From Flavobacterium piscisymbiosum (GTDB taxonomy: Bacteria > Bacteroidota > Bacteroidia > Flavobacteriales > Flavobacteriaceae), in the NCBI RefSeq assembly GCF_020905295.1, contig NZ_JAJJMM010000001.1:5766001-5830000 (forward strand): a stretch of DNA of 64,000 bases. Reading direction: 5' to 3'. The position numbers were made by a program, and so were the translations under genes. The notes under the pieces are model-generated. The model was given only the letters and a program-made list of their open reading frames with translations. It made no database searches and was not told the DNA's origin. This document shows positions 16,887 through 26,463 of the stretch, in pieces (position 1 is the stretch's first letter; each line of letters opens with the position of its first letter).

Positions 16887-19800
16887 ATGAAAATTAATTT
16901 AAAGCATTTTTTGTGGCTTTTGTTGGTATTATTTGTGCAATTAGCCAATGCACAAGGAGGATCTATTTCTGGTAAAGTTACAGATGGAAAGCGAGTACCT
17001 ATCCCGGGAGTAAATATTGTCCTAAAAGGGACAAAAATCAGTACTCAGACTGATTTTGACGGAAATTTTAAAATAGCTGCCAGCAAAGGCGATATTTTAA
17101 TTGTGAGTTATGTAAGTTTTGCAACAGTTCAGGTTCCTGCATCAAATTTAATGACCATTGAATTAGTTGAAACTCAAAACGAACTTGAAGCTGTTCTCGT
17201 AGTAGGTTATGGAACACAAACTAAAAGAAATTCAACTGATAATATAGCCCGTGTAACTGCAAAAGATATTCAGCAAATACCGGTTTCAAATCTGCAAAAT
17301 GCTTTAGTTGGTAAACTGGCAGGTGTACAAGTAACGCAAACAAATGGTAAAGTCGAAGGAGGAATTAATATTAGAGTTCGTGGTGCTGCAAGTATTAGCG
17401 CAGGAAGTCAACCATTGTACGTACTTGATGGCATTCCATTAATCACTGATAATGAATCAAGTAACGGAGCTCCAACCAACCCATTACTGACTTTAAGTAC
17501 AAGCGAAATTGAATCTATCGATGTTTTGAAAGATGCTTCTTCTGCAGCTATTTATGGTGCGCGTGGTGCAAACGGAGTAGTTATCATTACCACTAAAAAA
17601 GGAAAAGACGGAAAAGGTACTTTCTCAATCAATTTCTCACAAGGTGTTAGCGAAGCAACTCATAAAAAGAAATGGTTAAATGCTACACAATACGTACAAT
17701 TACTACAGGAAGCCGGACGAAATGTTGACGATCTGGAATCTGTAGAAGATGAACTAGAGTATTTAGCGCAAGGAACAGACTGGAGAAATGGTGAAGTAAA
17801 TACAGACTGGCAAAAAGAAGCTTTAAAAACCGGTTACACTACTGATGCTGATTTTTCGGTTTCAGGAGGTGACGACAAAACAAAATATTTTTTCTCCGGT
17901 TCTTATAATAAAACAATTGGTATTGTAGACAGCAATAGTCTGGAAAGATTAACGGCAAGAAGTAACTTATCACATAAAGTTTCTAGTCGTTTTACCGCAG
18001 GAATGAATATTGGTTTTTCAAGATCATTAATAGACAGGGTTCAGGACGATAATGAATTTACAACGCCATTACAATCTGTTGCCCAGGCTCCTATTTCGCA
18101 AGCCAGATTAGCAGACGGAACAGCAAATCCTAATACAGAATATGCCAATTATCTTTTAGCCAAAGACAATAGCTTCTGGAAAACCATCATGAGAAGAGTG
18201 ACCGGAAAAGTATTTGGGGAATTAAAAATCTTAAACTCTCTGAAATTCAATTCTGATTTTTCATACGATCTTTTAAGTCAGACAGAAGATTACTGGCAAG
18301 GAAAAAATGCTCCTTTTATGGCTACTGACGGAGCAGTGTTTGCAACCTCTGTAAATACTGAAAGTTATGTTTTTAGTAACTATTTTACTTTTGATAAAAC
18401 ATTTGCAGAAAAACATACTATAAATGCGGTTGCCGGTATGGAATTTAATAAATACAACCGAAGATACCAGGATGTACAAAGTATTTACTTTCCTAACGAT
18501 AATTTCCAGACCGTTGATGGAGGAGCAGAAGTAAACGAAGGTCACGGAAGTCAGACTGATTATGCCTTTGTTTCTCAATTTGGAAGATTAAATTACAGCT
18601 ATGATGGTAAATATCTTTTTAAAGCAAGTGTACGTCGTGACGGTTCATCCCGCTTTGGAAAAAATAACAGATTTGGAATTTTCCCTGCTTTTTCTGCTGG
18701 TTGGGTAATCTCTCAGGAAGAATTTTTAAAAGACAATCCTGTTTTAAGTTATTTAAAAATAAAAGGAAGTTGGGGAAAACTAGGAAATGCTGAAATTGGA
18801 AACTTTGCTTCACGACAATTGTACCAGACAAATCCGTATAATCTAAAATCAGGATTAACATTTTACCAACCAGGAAACGACGATCTTACCTGGGAAAAAT
18901 CAACTCAGACGGATGTTGGTTTCGAAATTGGATTCTTAAACAAAATTACTTTTGAAGCTGATTATTATCAAAAAGATACTGACGGATTGCTTTTTGATGT
19001 ACCGCTTCCTAAAAGTGCCGGCGCTGGTACCAGCGGAACTATCAGCAAGAATATCGGAAAGATTAGAAGCAATGGTTTCGAGTTTACTTTAAACACTAAA
19101 AACATTGAAACAGAAGAATTCAAATGGAATACGAGTTTTAATATTACGACCAATCAATCTAAAGTAAAATCACTTCCAAACGACAATACAGATATTATTT
19201 CAGATTTTACAATCAACAGAGTTGGCGAAAACATTTCTTCTTTTTATTTAGTGGAATACGCAGGAGTTGATTCACAAAACGGGGATGCTCTTTTTGTAAA
19301 AAACACTAAAAACGCTGACGGAAGTATTGATAAAAGCACTACCAATGATTACAGTGAAGCCAAAAGAGTTATTTCAGGAAATCCGTTTCCTACTTTAATG
19401 TCGGGTTTAACCAATACAATCCTGTACAAAGGCGTTGATTTTACTTTTACTTTTCAGGGAGAATGGGGTGCCAGTATTTATAATTCAGCGGGATTATACC
19501 AATCAACAGCAGCTGATTATTTTGATAATCAAACCGCTGATCAGTTAAACCGTTGGCAAAAACCGGGAGATATTACCAATGTACCTCAGGCGAGATTTGG
19601 AGGTTCAAACGGAACACAGAATTCTACACGTTACTTAGAAAAATCAGATTTTATTCGTTTAAGAAATGTAACAGTAGGATATTCTTTGCCTAAAAAAACT
19701 GTAAGTGATATGGGAATGAGCAATTTGAGAGTTTATGTTACTGCCGTGAACCTGCTTACTTTTACCAATTATAACGGAACTGACCCTGAAGCAAGAAGAG

Positions 19801-19895
19801 ATGACACTAGCAGAACAAGCCCAAGAGCAGGAGAAGATTTTTACTCAGCTCCGCCAGCGAGAACAATTGCAATGGGAGTAAATATTAATTTTTAA
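16887..19895 (+). CDS. SusC/RagA family TonB-linked outer membrane protein 2
   Basis: This 1002-residue TonB-dependent transporter has the start set at 16887 because a clean signal peptide (MKINLKHFLWLLLVLF to ANAQ) begins there. Next come a carboxypeptidase-regulatory-like domain (GKVTDGKRVPIPGVNIVLKG), a TonB-box-like VLVVGYGT, and a plug domain with DVLKDASSAAIYGARGANG. The barrel ends in Phe (MGVNINF). It is paired with the next SusD gene 10 nt downstream. It sits behind the encapsulin operon terminator, so it is probably transcribed separately; whether it shares a sulfur-responsive regulator is inference. Confidence 0.95.
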   Translation: MKINLKHFLWLLLVLFVQLANAQGGSISGKVTDGKRVPIPGVNIVLKGTKISTQTDFDGNFKIAASKGDILIVSYVSFATVQVPASNLMTIELVETQNELEAVLVVGYGTQTKRNSTDNIARVTAKDIQQIPVSNLQNALVGKLAGVQVTQTNGKVEGGINIRVRGAASISAGSQPLYVLDGIPLITDNESSNGAPTNPLLTLSTSEIESIDVLKDASSAAIYGARGANGVVIITTKKGKDGKGTFSINFSQGVSEATHKKKWLNATQYVQLLQEAGRNVDDLESVEDELEYLAQGTDWRNGEVNTDWQKEALKTGYTTDADFSVSGGDDKTKYFFSGSYNKTIGIVDSNSLERLTARSNLSHKVSSRFTAGMNIGFSRSLIDRVQDDNEFTTPLQSVAQAPISQARLADGTANPNTEYANYLLAKDNSFWKTIMRRVTGKVFGELKILNSLKFNSDFSYDLLSQTEDYWQGKNAPFMATDGAVFATSVNTESYVFSNYFTFDKTFAEKHTINAVAGMEFNKYNRRYQDVQSIYFPNDNFQTVDGGAEVNEGHGSQTDYAFVSQFGRLNYSYDGKYLFKASVRRDGSSRFGKNNRFGIFPAFSAGWVISQEEFLKDNPVLSYLKIKGSWGKLGNAEIGNFASRQLYQTNPYNLKSGLTFYQPGNDDLTWEKSTQTDVGFEIGFLNKITFEADYYQKDTDGLLFDVPLPKSAGAGTSGTISKNIGKIRSNGFEFTLNTKNIETEEFKWNTSFNITTNQSKVKSLPNDNTDIISDFTINRVGENISSFYLVEYAGVDSQNGDALFVKNTKNADGSIDKSTTNDYSEAKRVISGNPFPTLMSGLTNTILYKGVDFTFTFQGEWGASIYNSAGLYQSTAADYFDNQTADQLNRWQKPGDITNVPQARFGGSNGTQNSTRYLEKSDFIRLRNVTVGYSLPKKTVSDMGMSNLRVYVTAVNLLTFTNYNGTDPEARRDDTSRTSPRAGEDFYSAPPARTIAMGVNINF

Positions 19896-19905
19896 AACGA
19901 ACAAA

Positions 19906-21300
19906 ATGAAAGCAAATAAAATAATCTTATATATATTTTTCGTAGCCCTTTTTGCGAGTTGCGAAAATGAATTGGATATAGACCCAAAACAAACCGAAGA
20001 TGCCTCTATTACACTGGGTACAGAAGGTGGTGTCACCAATATACTGACCGGAACTTATGCTCTGGCAGCCAATGGAAATGCTTATGGAGGAAGAATATTA
20101 CTTTACGCCGATTTATTAGGAGTTAGTGGTTCACTAAATACAACTGATCTTAGATGGCGTGGAACTTTCGGAGAGTTGAGACAGATGTACATCAAAACAA
20201 TGTTATCAGATAACGTAATTATTGAAGGAACTTATTCGAGATGTTACGAGATAATCAATGCAGCAAATACGGTGATCGAAAACGTCGATAAAGTAAAAGA
20301 TCCGGCCAAACAAACCCGAATGATTGGTGAGGCCAGTTTTTTAAGATCTCTTGCCTATTTTGACCTTGTTCGCTTTTTTGCAAAACCTTATGTGAGTGGT
20401 CAGGCCAATACACAATTAGGAGTTGTAATAAGACCCAACGCGATTTATAATTTTAATGTAGATCTTTCTAAAGAAAGAAGTACGGTCGATGAAGTTTACA
20501 AAGTAATCATCGATGGTTTAAATCTTGCCTACACTAATCTTCCTGCTGACAATACTTTTTATGCTGATAAATATGCAGCAAAAGCATTATTGGCCAGAGT
20601 TTATCTGCAACAAGGTAATTATGCTGAAGCAAGAGATGCAGCCAATGATGTGATCGAAAATAGCGGACACGGATTGTCTCAAACTTATGCCGCAGCCTTT
20701 AATCACGATACAGATCAGACCGAAGATGTATTTGCTATACAAATCACAAAACAAACCGGTATAAATGACGCCAATACCTTTTATCAGTCTGAAGATAATG
20801 GAGGCCGTGGGGGGGATTTTTCTATTAGAGATCATTATTTAGAAAAATTTAGCAGCCCGGATGACAGAGCGACTTTTAATTATGAGAATGAAGCAAACGG
20901 CAGAATATTGACTTCTAAATTTACAGATCAATTTTCTGATGTGACTATTATTCGATTGGCCGAGATGTATTTGATAAGAGCAGAAGCAAATTTCAGACAA
21001 GGAACAGCTGTTGGAAATACACCATTAGACGATATCAATATAATAAGATCAAGAGCAAATGCAGACGATTTATCAGCTGTTACAATAGATGATATTTTAC
21101 TGGAACGTGAATTAGAATTAGGAATGGAAGGTTTCTTAATTCACGATATCAAAAGAACAAAACGCTCTATTGATATTAGCGAGAATGGCGACGGTTCAAG
21201 CCTGTTGCTTTATGATGCCAATAATCTCGTATTCCCTATTCCGTTGAGCGAAACTGATGCCAACAAAAAAATCACTCAGAATCCGGGATATAATAACTAA
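19906..21300 (+). CDS. SusD/RagB family lipoprotein 2
   Basis: This 464-residue surface lipoprotein is the partner of SusC 2. A short signal peptide ends FASC, making Cys19 the lipid attachment site. AEASFLRSLAYFDLVRFFAKPY resembles SusD 1 and the family's TPR helices. The C-terminal part has ERELELGMEGFLIHDIKR and ends NPGYNN, typical of SusD. A strong terminator follows 22 nt after the stop. The ligand is unknown. Confidence 0.95.
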   Translation: MKANKIILYIFFVALFASCENELDIDPKQTEDASITLGTEGGVTNILTGTYALAANGNAYGGRILLYADLLGVSGSLNTTDLRWRGTFGELRQMYIKTMLSDNVIIEGTYSRCYEIINAANTVIENVDKVKDPAKQTRMIGEASFLRSLAYFDLVRFFAKPYVSGQANTQLGVVIRPNAIYNFNVDLSKERSTVDEVYKVIIDGLNLAYTNLPADNTFYADKYAAKALLARVYLQQGNYAEARDAANDVIENSGHGLSQTYAAAFNHDTDQTEDVFAIQITKQTGINDANTFYQSEDNGGRGGDFSIRDHYLEKFSSPDDRATFNYENEANGRILTSKFTDQFSDVTIIRLAEMYLIRAEANFRQGTAVGNTPLDDINIIRSRANADDLSAVTIDDILLERELELGMEGFLIHDIKRTKRSIDISENGDGSSLLLYDANNLVFPIPLSETDANKKITQNPGYNN

Positions 21301-21321
21301 TACAAAAACACTTTATAAATG

Positions 21322-21353
21322 AAAAGCCATTCCGTTAAGGCGGAATGGCTTTT
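21322..21353 (+). terminator. Intrinsic terminator after SusD 2
   Basis: AAAAGCCATTCCG (21322-21334) pairs perfectly with CGGAATGGCTTTT (21341-21353) across a 6-nt loop. A/T runs on both sides would let it also serve the converging DUF1810 gene. Confidence 0.9.
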
Positions 21354-21375
21354 CGTTTTTACATTTCGATGTAAT

Positions 21376-21837
21376 TTATAGTAATGCTTCAACAGCTGGC
21401 GACATTATTTGTGAATTAGTCACAGACAAAGTAAGTTGATCTGAATACCCTAAGAAAAAAGTATCTAATATTTCCTGAAATACAGGATCAGCTCCTTCAA
21501 CCTGAGAGAACAGTGTCATAGACGAACATAATTTACGGGCTCCTAAATCTCCTAAAATACCTTCGGCAGATTTTCTTTTAAAAGTCAAAAGAAGTTTAGA
21601 AATTTCTATAAGATGTTTTGCTAAAACAGGATGATCAAGAAATTCTTTAGCTTCATTAAGATCAGCAATAGCGTAATACTTTGATATATTACTTGTACCT
21701 AATCCTTGTATTTGCGGAAAAATAAACCACATCCAATGTGTCTCTTTTTTTCCTTTTTTAATTTCGGAAAGAGCAGTAAGATAAAGTTTATTCTGCGCAT
21801 CTAAAAAACGTGTGATATCATTATTTGAGTAAGCCAT
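21376..21837 (-). CDS. DUF1810 family protein
   Basis: This 153-residue soluble protein matches the DUF1810 family along its length. The landmarks are an N-terminal RFLDAQNKLYLTALSEIKKG, the family signature HWMWFIFPQIQGLG, YYAIADLNEAKEFLDHP and the late SSMTLFSQVEG segment. The biochemical function of the family is not established. It converges on the second SusCD operon and shares its terminator. No partner gene is evident. Confidence 0.85.
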   Translation of the reverse strand: MAYSNNDITRFLDAQNKLYLTALSEIKKGKKETHWMWFIFPQIQGLGTSNISKYYAIADLNEAKEFLDHPVLAKHLIEISKLLLTFKRKSAEGILGDLGARKLCSSMTLFSQVEGADPVFQEILDTFFLGYSDQLTLSVTNSQIMSPAVEALL

Positions 21838-22102
21838 TATTATAGAATTGTATTTATAAAATTTTGTAAAACCGTTTGGGTTCTTTCCTTTTCCTTTTTA
21901 TTAAAAATTAAATAAAAACCTTTTTCAAGAGTCATTTTTAATTCCGTTTCAAAGACATTCAAAACTACTTCTCAAGTCGCTTAAAAAAATTATACAATTC
22001 ATCTGCTTTGTTATATAATTTATAGGATGGGGTGAAGAAATAGTTTCCAGTCTCAGTTTTCGGTCTCAGTTTTCAGTTTCTTAACTGTGACTGAGATTTA
22101 AA
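21838..22102. other. Intergenic, no gene seen
   Basis: This AT-rich spacer between two minus-strand genes holds a short direct repeat, with TCTCAGTTTTC occurring twice near 22053-22075. It is probably a dispersed low-complexity repeat. No promoter matching TAnnTTTG was found for the DUF1810 gene. Confidence 0.4.
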
Positions 22103-22132
22103 AAAAAAGCCGTTCATCTCTGAACAGCTTTT
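22103..22132 (-). terminator. Intrinsic terminator of ornithine aminotransferase gene
   Basis: On the minus strand, AAAAGCTGTTCA pairs with TGAACGGCTTTT (one G-U) around a 4-nt loop and is followed by a T-run. It lies 28 nt beyond the stop codon. Confidence 0.85.
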
Positions 22133-22159
22133 GTAGTTTGAATTATATAATCAATATTT

Positions 22160-23413
22160 TTAGTCTCTAAAATCGTTTAATGATTTTTCGATAATTTCAA
22201 GACATTCCTGAATTTGCGCTTCGGTCATTACCAATGGCGGTGCTAACCTGATTTTATTTCCGTGGGTTGGTTTTGCCAATAATCCGTTATCTCTGAATTT
22301 TAGGCAAATCTCCCAAGCCAGATCCGAATCTTCTCCACAATTAATTACGATTGCATTCAATAAACCTTTTCCGCGAACTAGTGTAATTAGGTTATTTCTT
22401 TCCGCGATTTCGTTTAGACCTTTTCTTAGAATAATTCCTAAACGTTCTGCATTTTCGGCCAGATTTTCTTCCTTGATAACTTCAAGCGCGGCAATAGCAA
22501 CTGCTGCGGCAACAGGGTTTCCACCAAAAGTCGATCCGTGCTGACCTGGTTTAATAACATTCATGATTTCGTTGTTACACAAAACTGCCGAAACTGGATA
22601 AACTCCTCCGGAAATAGCTTTGCCTAAAATCAAAATATCTGGCTGTACATTTTCATGATGTACGGCTAATAATTTTCCGGTACGCGCAATTCCGGTCTGA
22701 ACCTCATCTGCAATAAACAATACATTATGTTTCTCACACAATGCTTTTGCTTTCGCCAAATATCCTTCAGAAGGTACATAAACCCCTGCTTCACCCTGAA
22801 TTGGCTCAACCAGGAATCCGGCGATATTTTTTGATGATTCTAAAACTTTTTCAAGAGCTTCAAGATTATCGTATTCAATTTTTATAAATCCTTCTGTAAA
22901 AGGTCCGAAATTTTTACGGGCACCTTCATCATTAGAAAATGAAATAATTGTAGTGGTTCTTCCATGAAAATTATTCTCGCAAACAATAACCTGCGCCTGA
23001 TTTTCCGAAATACCTTTTACTTCGTACGCCCATTTTCTGCATACTTTAAGTGCAGTTTCAACCGCTTCTGCTCCGGTATTCATTGGCAGTACTTTATCAA
23101 AACCAAAATATTTGGTTACAAACTCTTCATAATCACCTAATTTATCATTGTAGAAAGCACGAGAAGTCAACGTAAGCTTTTGCGCCTGATCGACCATTGC
23201 TTTTACAATTTTAGGATGACAATGCCCTTGGTTTACCGCAGAATAAGCCGATAAAAAATCATAATATTTCTTTCCGTCTACATCCCAAACATATACACCT
23301 TCTCCTCTTTCTAACACAACTGGAAGTGGATGATAATTATGAGCACCGTATTTATTTTCTTTTTCAATCAAAACTTCTGATTTTGACGAAAGGGATTTTT
23401 CAGTATGAATCAT
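22160..23413 (-). CDS. rocD: Ornithine--oxo-acid aminotransferase
   Basis: This 417-residue class III PLP aminotransferase converts ornithine and 2-oxoglutarate to glutamate semialdehyde and glutamate. The start at 23413 (MIHTEK) is preferred over an upstream ATG at 23434 because a promoter -7 element overlaps the latter. [23 protein letters not shown] and [20 protein letters not shown] are characteristic of Roc[17 protein letters not shown] holds the cofactor Asp and ILGKAISGG the Schiff-base Lys. The Lrp-family regulator gene is transcribed divergently and may control it in response to amino acids; that link is inference. Confidence 0.95.
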   Translation of the reverse strand: MIHTEKSLSSKSEVLIEKENKYGAHNYHPLPVVLERGEGVYVWDVDGKKYYDFLSAYSAVNQGHCHPKIVKAMVDQAQKLTLTSRAFYNDKLGDYEEFVTKYFGFDKVLPMNTGAEAVETALKVCRKWAYEVKGISENQAQVIVCENNFHGRTTTIISFSNDEGARKNFGPFTEGFIKIEYDNLEALEKVLESSKNIAGFLVEPIQGEAGVYVPSEGYLAKAKALCEKHNVLFIADEVQTGIARTGKLLAVHHENVQPDILILGKAISGGVYPVSAVLCNNEIMNVIKPGQHGSTFGGNPVAAAVAIAALEVIKEENLAENAERLGIILRKGLNEIAERNNLITLVRGKGLLNAIVINCGEDSDLAWEICLKFRDNGLLAKPTHGNKIRLAPPLVMTEAQIQECLEIIEKSLNDFRD

Positions 23414-23431
23414 GATATATCTTTTAAAGTG

Positions 23432-23461
23432 CAAAAGTATTAAAATTTATTCATTATCAAG
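23432..23461 (-). promoter_or_regulatory. Promoter of rocD
   Basis: On the minus strand TACTTTTG (23432-23439) fits the -7 consensus TAnnTTTG. CTTG (23458-23461) stands 18 nt upstream as a -33 element. The predicted start would leave a leader of roughly a dozen nucleotides before the ATG at 23413. Confidence 0.6.
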
Positions 23462-23632
23462 GCTAAAATCATTTGTTTTGACTTTTTTGCAACTATTTTT
23501 AAGTCAAAAATAATATTTTTTAGCATTATAAAAATCAAATCGCTTTTGTTTTAATAAGATCCGGATTCCTTTTTATTCAAAAAAATAATTACTTTTATAA
23601 ATCTGAAAGAAATTTAAACTCAAGATAAAACA

Positions 23633-24085
23633 ATGGATATATTAGACGAATTTGATATCAGCATCATTAAAGAGTTGGAGAAAGACGGCCGAATGGCTTT
23701 TTCTGCAATTGCTGCCAATTTGAAGATATCAAACACTATGGTACATCAACGTATTAACCGCATGATCGAACAAGGTGTTATTGGCGGAATAAAACCTATT
23801 ATTCAGGAAAAGAAAATTGGTTTCGACTGGGCTTCTTTTACCGGAATTACCTTAAATAAAGACTCAGATTCTGACCGAATTATCGAAGCATTAAAAGATA
23901 TTCCTGAAATTACAGAGTGTTATTACGTAACGGGTTCATTTACACTTTATATCAAAATCGTTGCAAAGAATCACGAACATATGCGTAAAATTCTTTACGA
24001 AAAAATTGATAATATCCCCGGTATTGCCAAAACCGATTCGATTATTGAGTTAGGTTGCGCTTTTAAACGAAATATTAGTTTGTAA
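23633..24085 (+). CDS. Lrp/AsnC family transcriptional regulator
   Basis: This 150-residue protein has an N-terminal winged helix (DILDEFDISIIKELEKDGRMAF then ISNTMVHQRINRMIEQGVI) and a C-terminal RAM ligand-binding domain (ITECYYVTGSFTLYIKIVA). Family members are amino-acid-responsive global or local regulators that work as octamers. It is divergent from rocD across about 220 bp and only 21 nt upstream of the M28 peptidase gene, so it may head the peptide/amide-hydrolase operon and regulate both directions. Confidence 0.93.
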   Translation: MDILDEFDISIIKELEKDGRMAFSAIAANLKISNTMVHQRINRMIEQGVIGGIKPIIQEKKIGFDWASFTGITLNKDSDSDRIIEALKDIPEITECYYVTGSFTLYIKIVAKNHEHMRKILYEKIDNIPGIAKTDSIIELGCAFKRNISL

Positions 24086-24106
24086 TCATTTTCTAATCTA
24101 AAAAAT

Positions 24107-25585
24107 ATGCGTTTACGAATACCGCTTTTATTTACCTTGCTTTGCTGTAAATCATTGTTGTTTTCGCAAACGACCGTTCAAAACCCGTCTAAAAATGATT
24201 TCTCTGAAGCATTAACTCTTTTAGCTTCAGATTCGCTGCAAGGTCGGAAAGCTAACGGAAGAGGTGGCAGTTTAGCAGCTTCTTATATATCCTCTAAAAT
24301 GCATTCTTACAAGCTGAAAGCTTACAATGATTTCGAAGATTATTTTCAAATATTTGCAATTGAAGAACATACCGTAAAAAAAACATCTTTACAAATCAAA
24401 AAAAGAAATCACAAAACAATTTCCCTTTCTCCTGACAAAGATTTTGAAATTACTCCAACAACAAATTCCATTCAAAAAAAACAAGCCGAAGTTGTTTTTG
24501 CATCTTATGGTTTAGATGTGTCAAAAGAAAACTACGACGATTATAAAAACCTGGATGTAAAAAACAAAATTGTGGTGGTTTTAAGCGGATTCCCGGGCGA
24601 TCAGGACACCACTTCTTCATTTTATAAAAAATTCAAGAACATATTTCCGGAAGAAAATGATTTAGAAGAAACCAAACTCAAAACCGCAATTAGTAAAGGT
24701 GCAATTGCTTTAATCATTATCGAAACAAGAGAGAATTTTAAGCCTCAAAGCAAAGAAAATGAAGTTTTTCATTCTTTAGAAAATACAACTGCAACGTCGA
24801 TTCCTATTTTTAGAATTAGCAAAAAAACAGCAGAAAATCTTTTTTCAAAAAGCAACATTCCATTAAAAACTGAACTTACTTCTACTCCATTAAAAAAAGT
24901 AAAAATCAATTTTTCAATAGAATTAAAACATGAAACCTCTTATGTTGGAAATGTTTTAGGGTTTATTCCGGGAAAAGACACTACAAAAACTATTATTGTA
25001 GGAGCCCATTACGATCATTTAGGAATTAAAAATGATTCGATCTATAACGGTGCAGATGATAATGCATCGGGAACTTCGGGCATGCTGGCTTTGGCCAAAA
25101 AATGGTCTGAATCAAACATAAAACCAGAATCTAATATTCTTTTTGCGGCATGGACTGCCGAAGAAATGGGACTTTTAGGAAGTGAATATTTTGTTCAGAA
25201 TTTTGATTTCAAAAAACAAAAAATCTTGCTTGCTATCAATATGGACATGATTTCAAGAAGTGCACCAGAAGATAAAACGCATCGAATTTTAAGTATTGGA
25301 ACACAAAAAGGAAGTGATAATTTAAAAGAAATTGCTAATTTCAGCAATAATAAACTTGCCAAACCTTTTTCGCTGGATCTTTGGGAAACCGATGGTCATT
25401 CCGGAAGTGATTATGCATCGTTTACCACAAAAGGAATTCCGGTAATGACTTTTTTTAGTGGTTTTCACGAAGATTATCATACGCCCCGGGATAAAGTTTC
25501 AAAAGTAGATTTAGATAAAATACAAGATGTATTGTTTATAGTTAATAATTCTATTTTAAAATTTATAGAAAATCAGCATAACTAA
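24107..25585 (+). CDS. Secreted M28 family zinc aminopeptidase with PA domain
   Basis: This 492-residue exported metallopeptidase has a signal peptide (about 1-20, ending LLFSQ). A protease-associated insert follows at about 110-255 (KNKIVVVLSGFPGDQD, KGAIALIIIETR). The M28 catalytic domain begins near 280. Metal ligands appear in VGAHYDHLG, GADDNASGTSG and WTAEEMGLLGSEYF, and later in GHSGSDYASF and GFHEDYHTPRD. It opens a close run of exported amide hydrolases (12-nt and 2-nt gaps). The role is probably extracytoplasmic peptide trimming; the exact specificity is unknown. Confidence 0.92.
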   Translation: MRLRIPLLFTLLCCKSLLFSQTTVQNPSKNDFSEALTLLASDSLQGRKANGRGGSLAASYISSKMHSYKLKAYNDFEDYFQIFAIEEHTVKKTSLQIKKRNHKTISLSPDKDFEITPTTNSIQKKQAEVVFASYGLDVSKENYDDYKNLDVKNKIVVVLSGFPGDQDTTSSFYKKFKNIFPEENDLEETKLKTAISKGAIALIIIETRENFKPQSKENEVFHSLENTTATSIPIFRISKKTAENLFSKSNIPLKTELTSTPLKKVKINFSIELKHETSYVGNVLGFIPGKDTTKTIIVGAHYDHLGIKNDSIYNGADDNASGTSGMLALAKKWSESNIKPESNILFAAWTAEEMGLLGSEYFVQNFDFKKQKILLAINMDMISRSAPEDKTHRILSIGTQKGSDNLKEIANFSNNKLAKPFSLDLWETDGHSGSDYASFTTKGIPVMTFFSGFHEDYHTPRDKVSKVDLDKIQDVLFIVNNSILKFIENQHN

Positions 25586-25597
25586 ACCAAAATAACC

Positions 25598-26461
25598 ATG
25601 AAAAATCAGCTTCTTTTTACATTTTCATTTCAAAAATACTGTTTGCTTTTATTCTTGTTCAACGGTTATTTTATACAGGCGCAAACACCAAAAGGAAAGT
25701 TATTTATTATTGGCGGCGGAGACCGATCTGATGATTTGATGAAACAAGTTTTGAGTGTCGCTGAATTATCCAAAAAGGATTATATCGTGGTTCTACCTAT
25801 GTCGAGCGAAGAACCGGATAGTTCGTTTATTTTCTTTAAAACACAAATGGTAAAATTAACCTCCCACCCAATTGTAATGCTCAATTTCAACAAAGAAACG
25901 GCACAAAACAAAACCCTGACCGACTCGCTGCAAAAAGCAAAACTGATCTTTATAAGTGGTGGCGATCAGGTTCGTTTTATGAATGTAGTGCAAAACACTC
26001 CAATAAAAACCGCCATAAAAAAAGCATACGAAAATGGCAGCACTATTTCTGGAACAAGCGCCGGAGCAGCCGTAATGTCTGAAAAAATGATTACCGGAAA
26101 TCAGAAATTACAAAAAGAATATTCAGGAACTTTTGATAATATCAGACACGATAACCTGGAAACTTCTGAAGGTTTGGGTTTACTAAAAACAGCCATTATT
26201 GATCAGCATTTTTTAAAGAGAAACCGTTACAATCGTTTACTTTCTGCTTTGGTTGAATTTCCAACGCTAACAGGAATTGGAATTGATGAAGCTACGGCAA
26301 TTATAGTTCGAAACAATCAGATAGAAGTAGCCGGAGATAGCGAAGTAATCGTATTTAGAAATCCAAAAGGAATTCAAAAGGCAAAAAAGACCGATTTGAT
26401 TTCGATCGAAAGTCTTCAAATGAGTATTTATATGGCCGGACAAAAATTTAATATCAAATAA
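25598..26461 (+). CDS. Cyanophycinase-like S51 peptidase, exported
   Basis: This 287-residue serine hydrolase is of the class I glutamine-amidotransferase-like fold. The nucleophile elbow GTSAGAAVMS contains the catalytic Ser. FISGGDQVRFMN and the IIDQHFLKRNRYNRLLSAL segment are the cyanophycinase hallmarks; the latter binds the substrate in CphB/CphE. A hydrophobic N-terminus ending in IQAQ indicates export. Cyanophycinases split the Arg-Asp polymer cyanophycin into dipeptides, but no cyanophycin synthetase is in the window, so the true substrate may be an environmental polymer or another peptide. It lies in an operon with M28 and acylase genes. Confidence 0.88.
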   Translation: MKNQLLFTFSFQKYCLLLFLFNGYFIQAQTPKGKLFIIGGGDRSDDLMKQVLSVAELSKKDYIVVLPMSSEEPDSSFIFFKTQMVKLTSHPIVMLNFNKETAQNKTLTDSLQKAKLIFISGGDQVRFMNVVQNTPIKTAIKKAYENGSTISGTSAGAAVMSEKMITGNQKLQKEYSGTFDNIRHDNLETSEGLGLLKTAIIDQHFLKRNRYNRLLSALVEFPTLTGIGIDEATAIIVRNNQIEVAGDSEVIVFRNPKGIQKAKKTDLISIESLQMSIYMAGQKFNIK

Positions 26462-26463
26462 TC

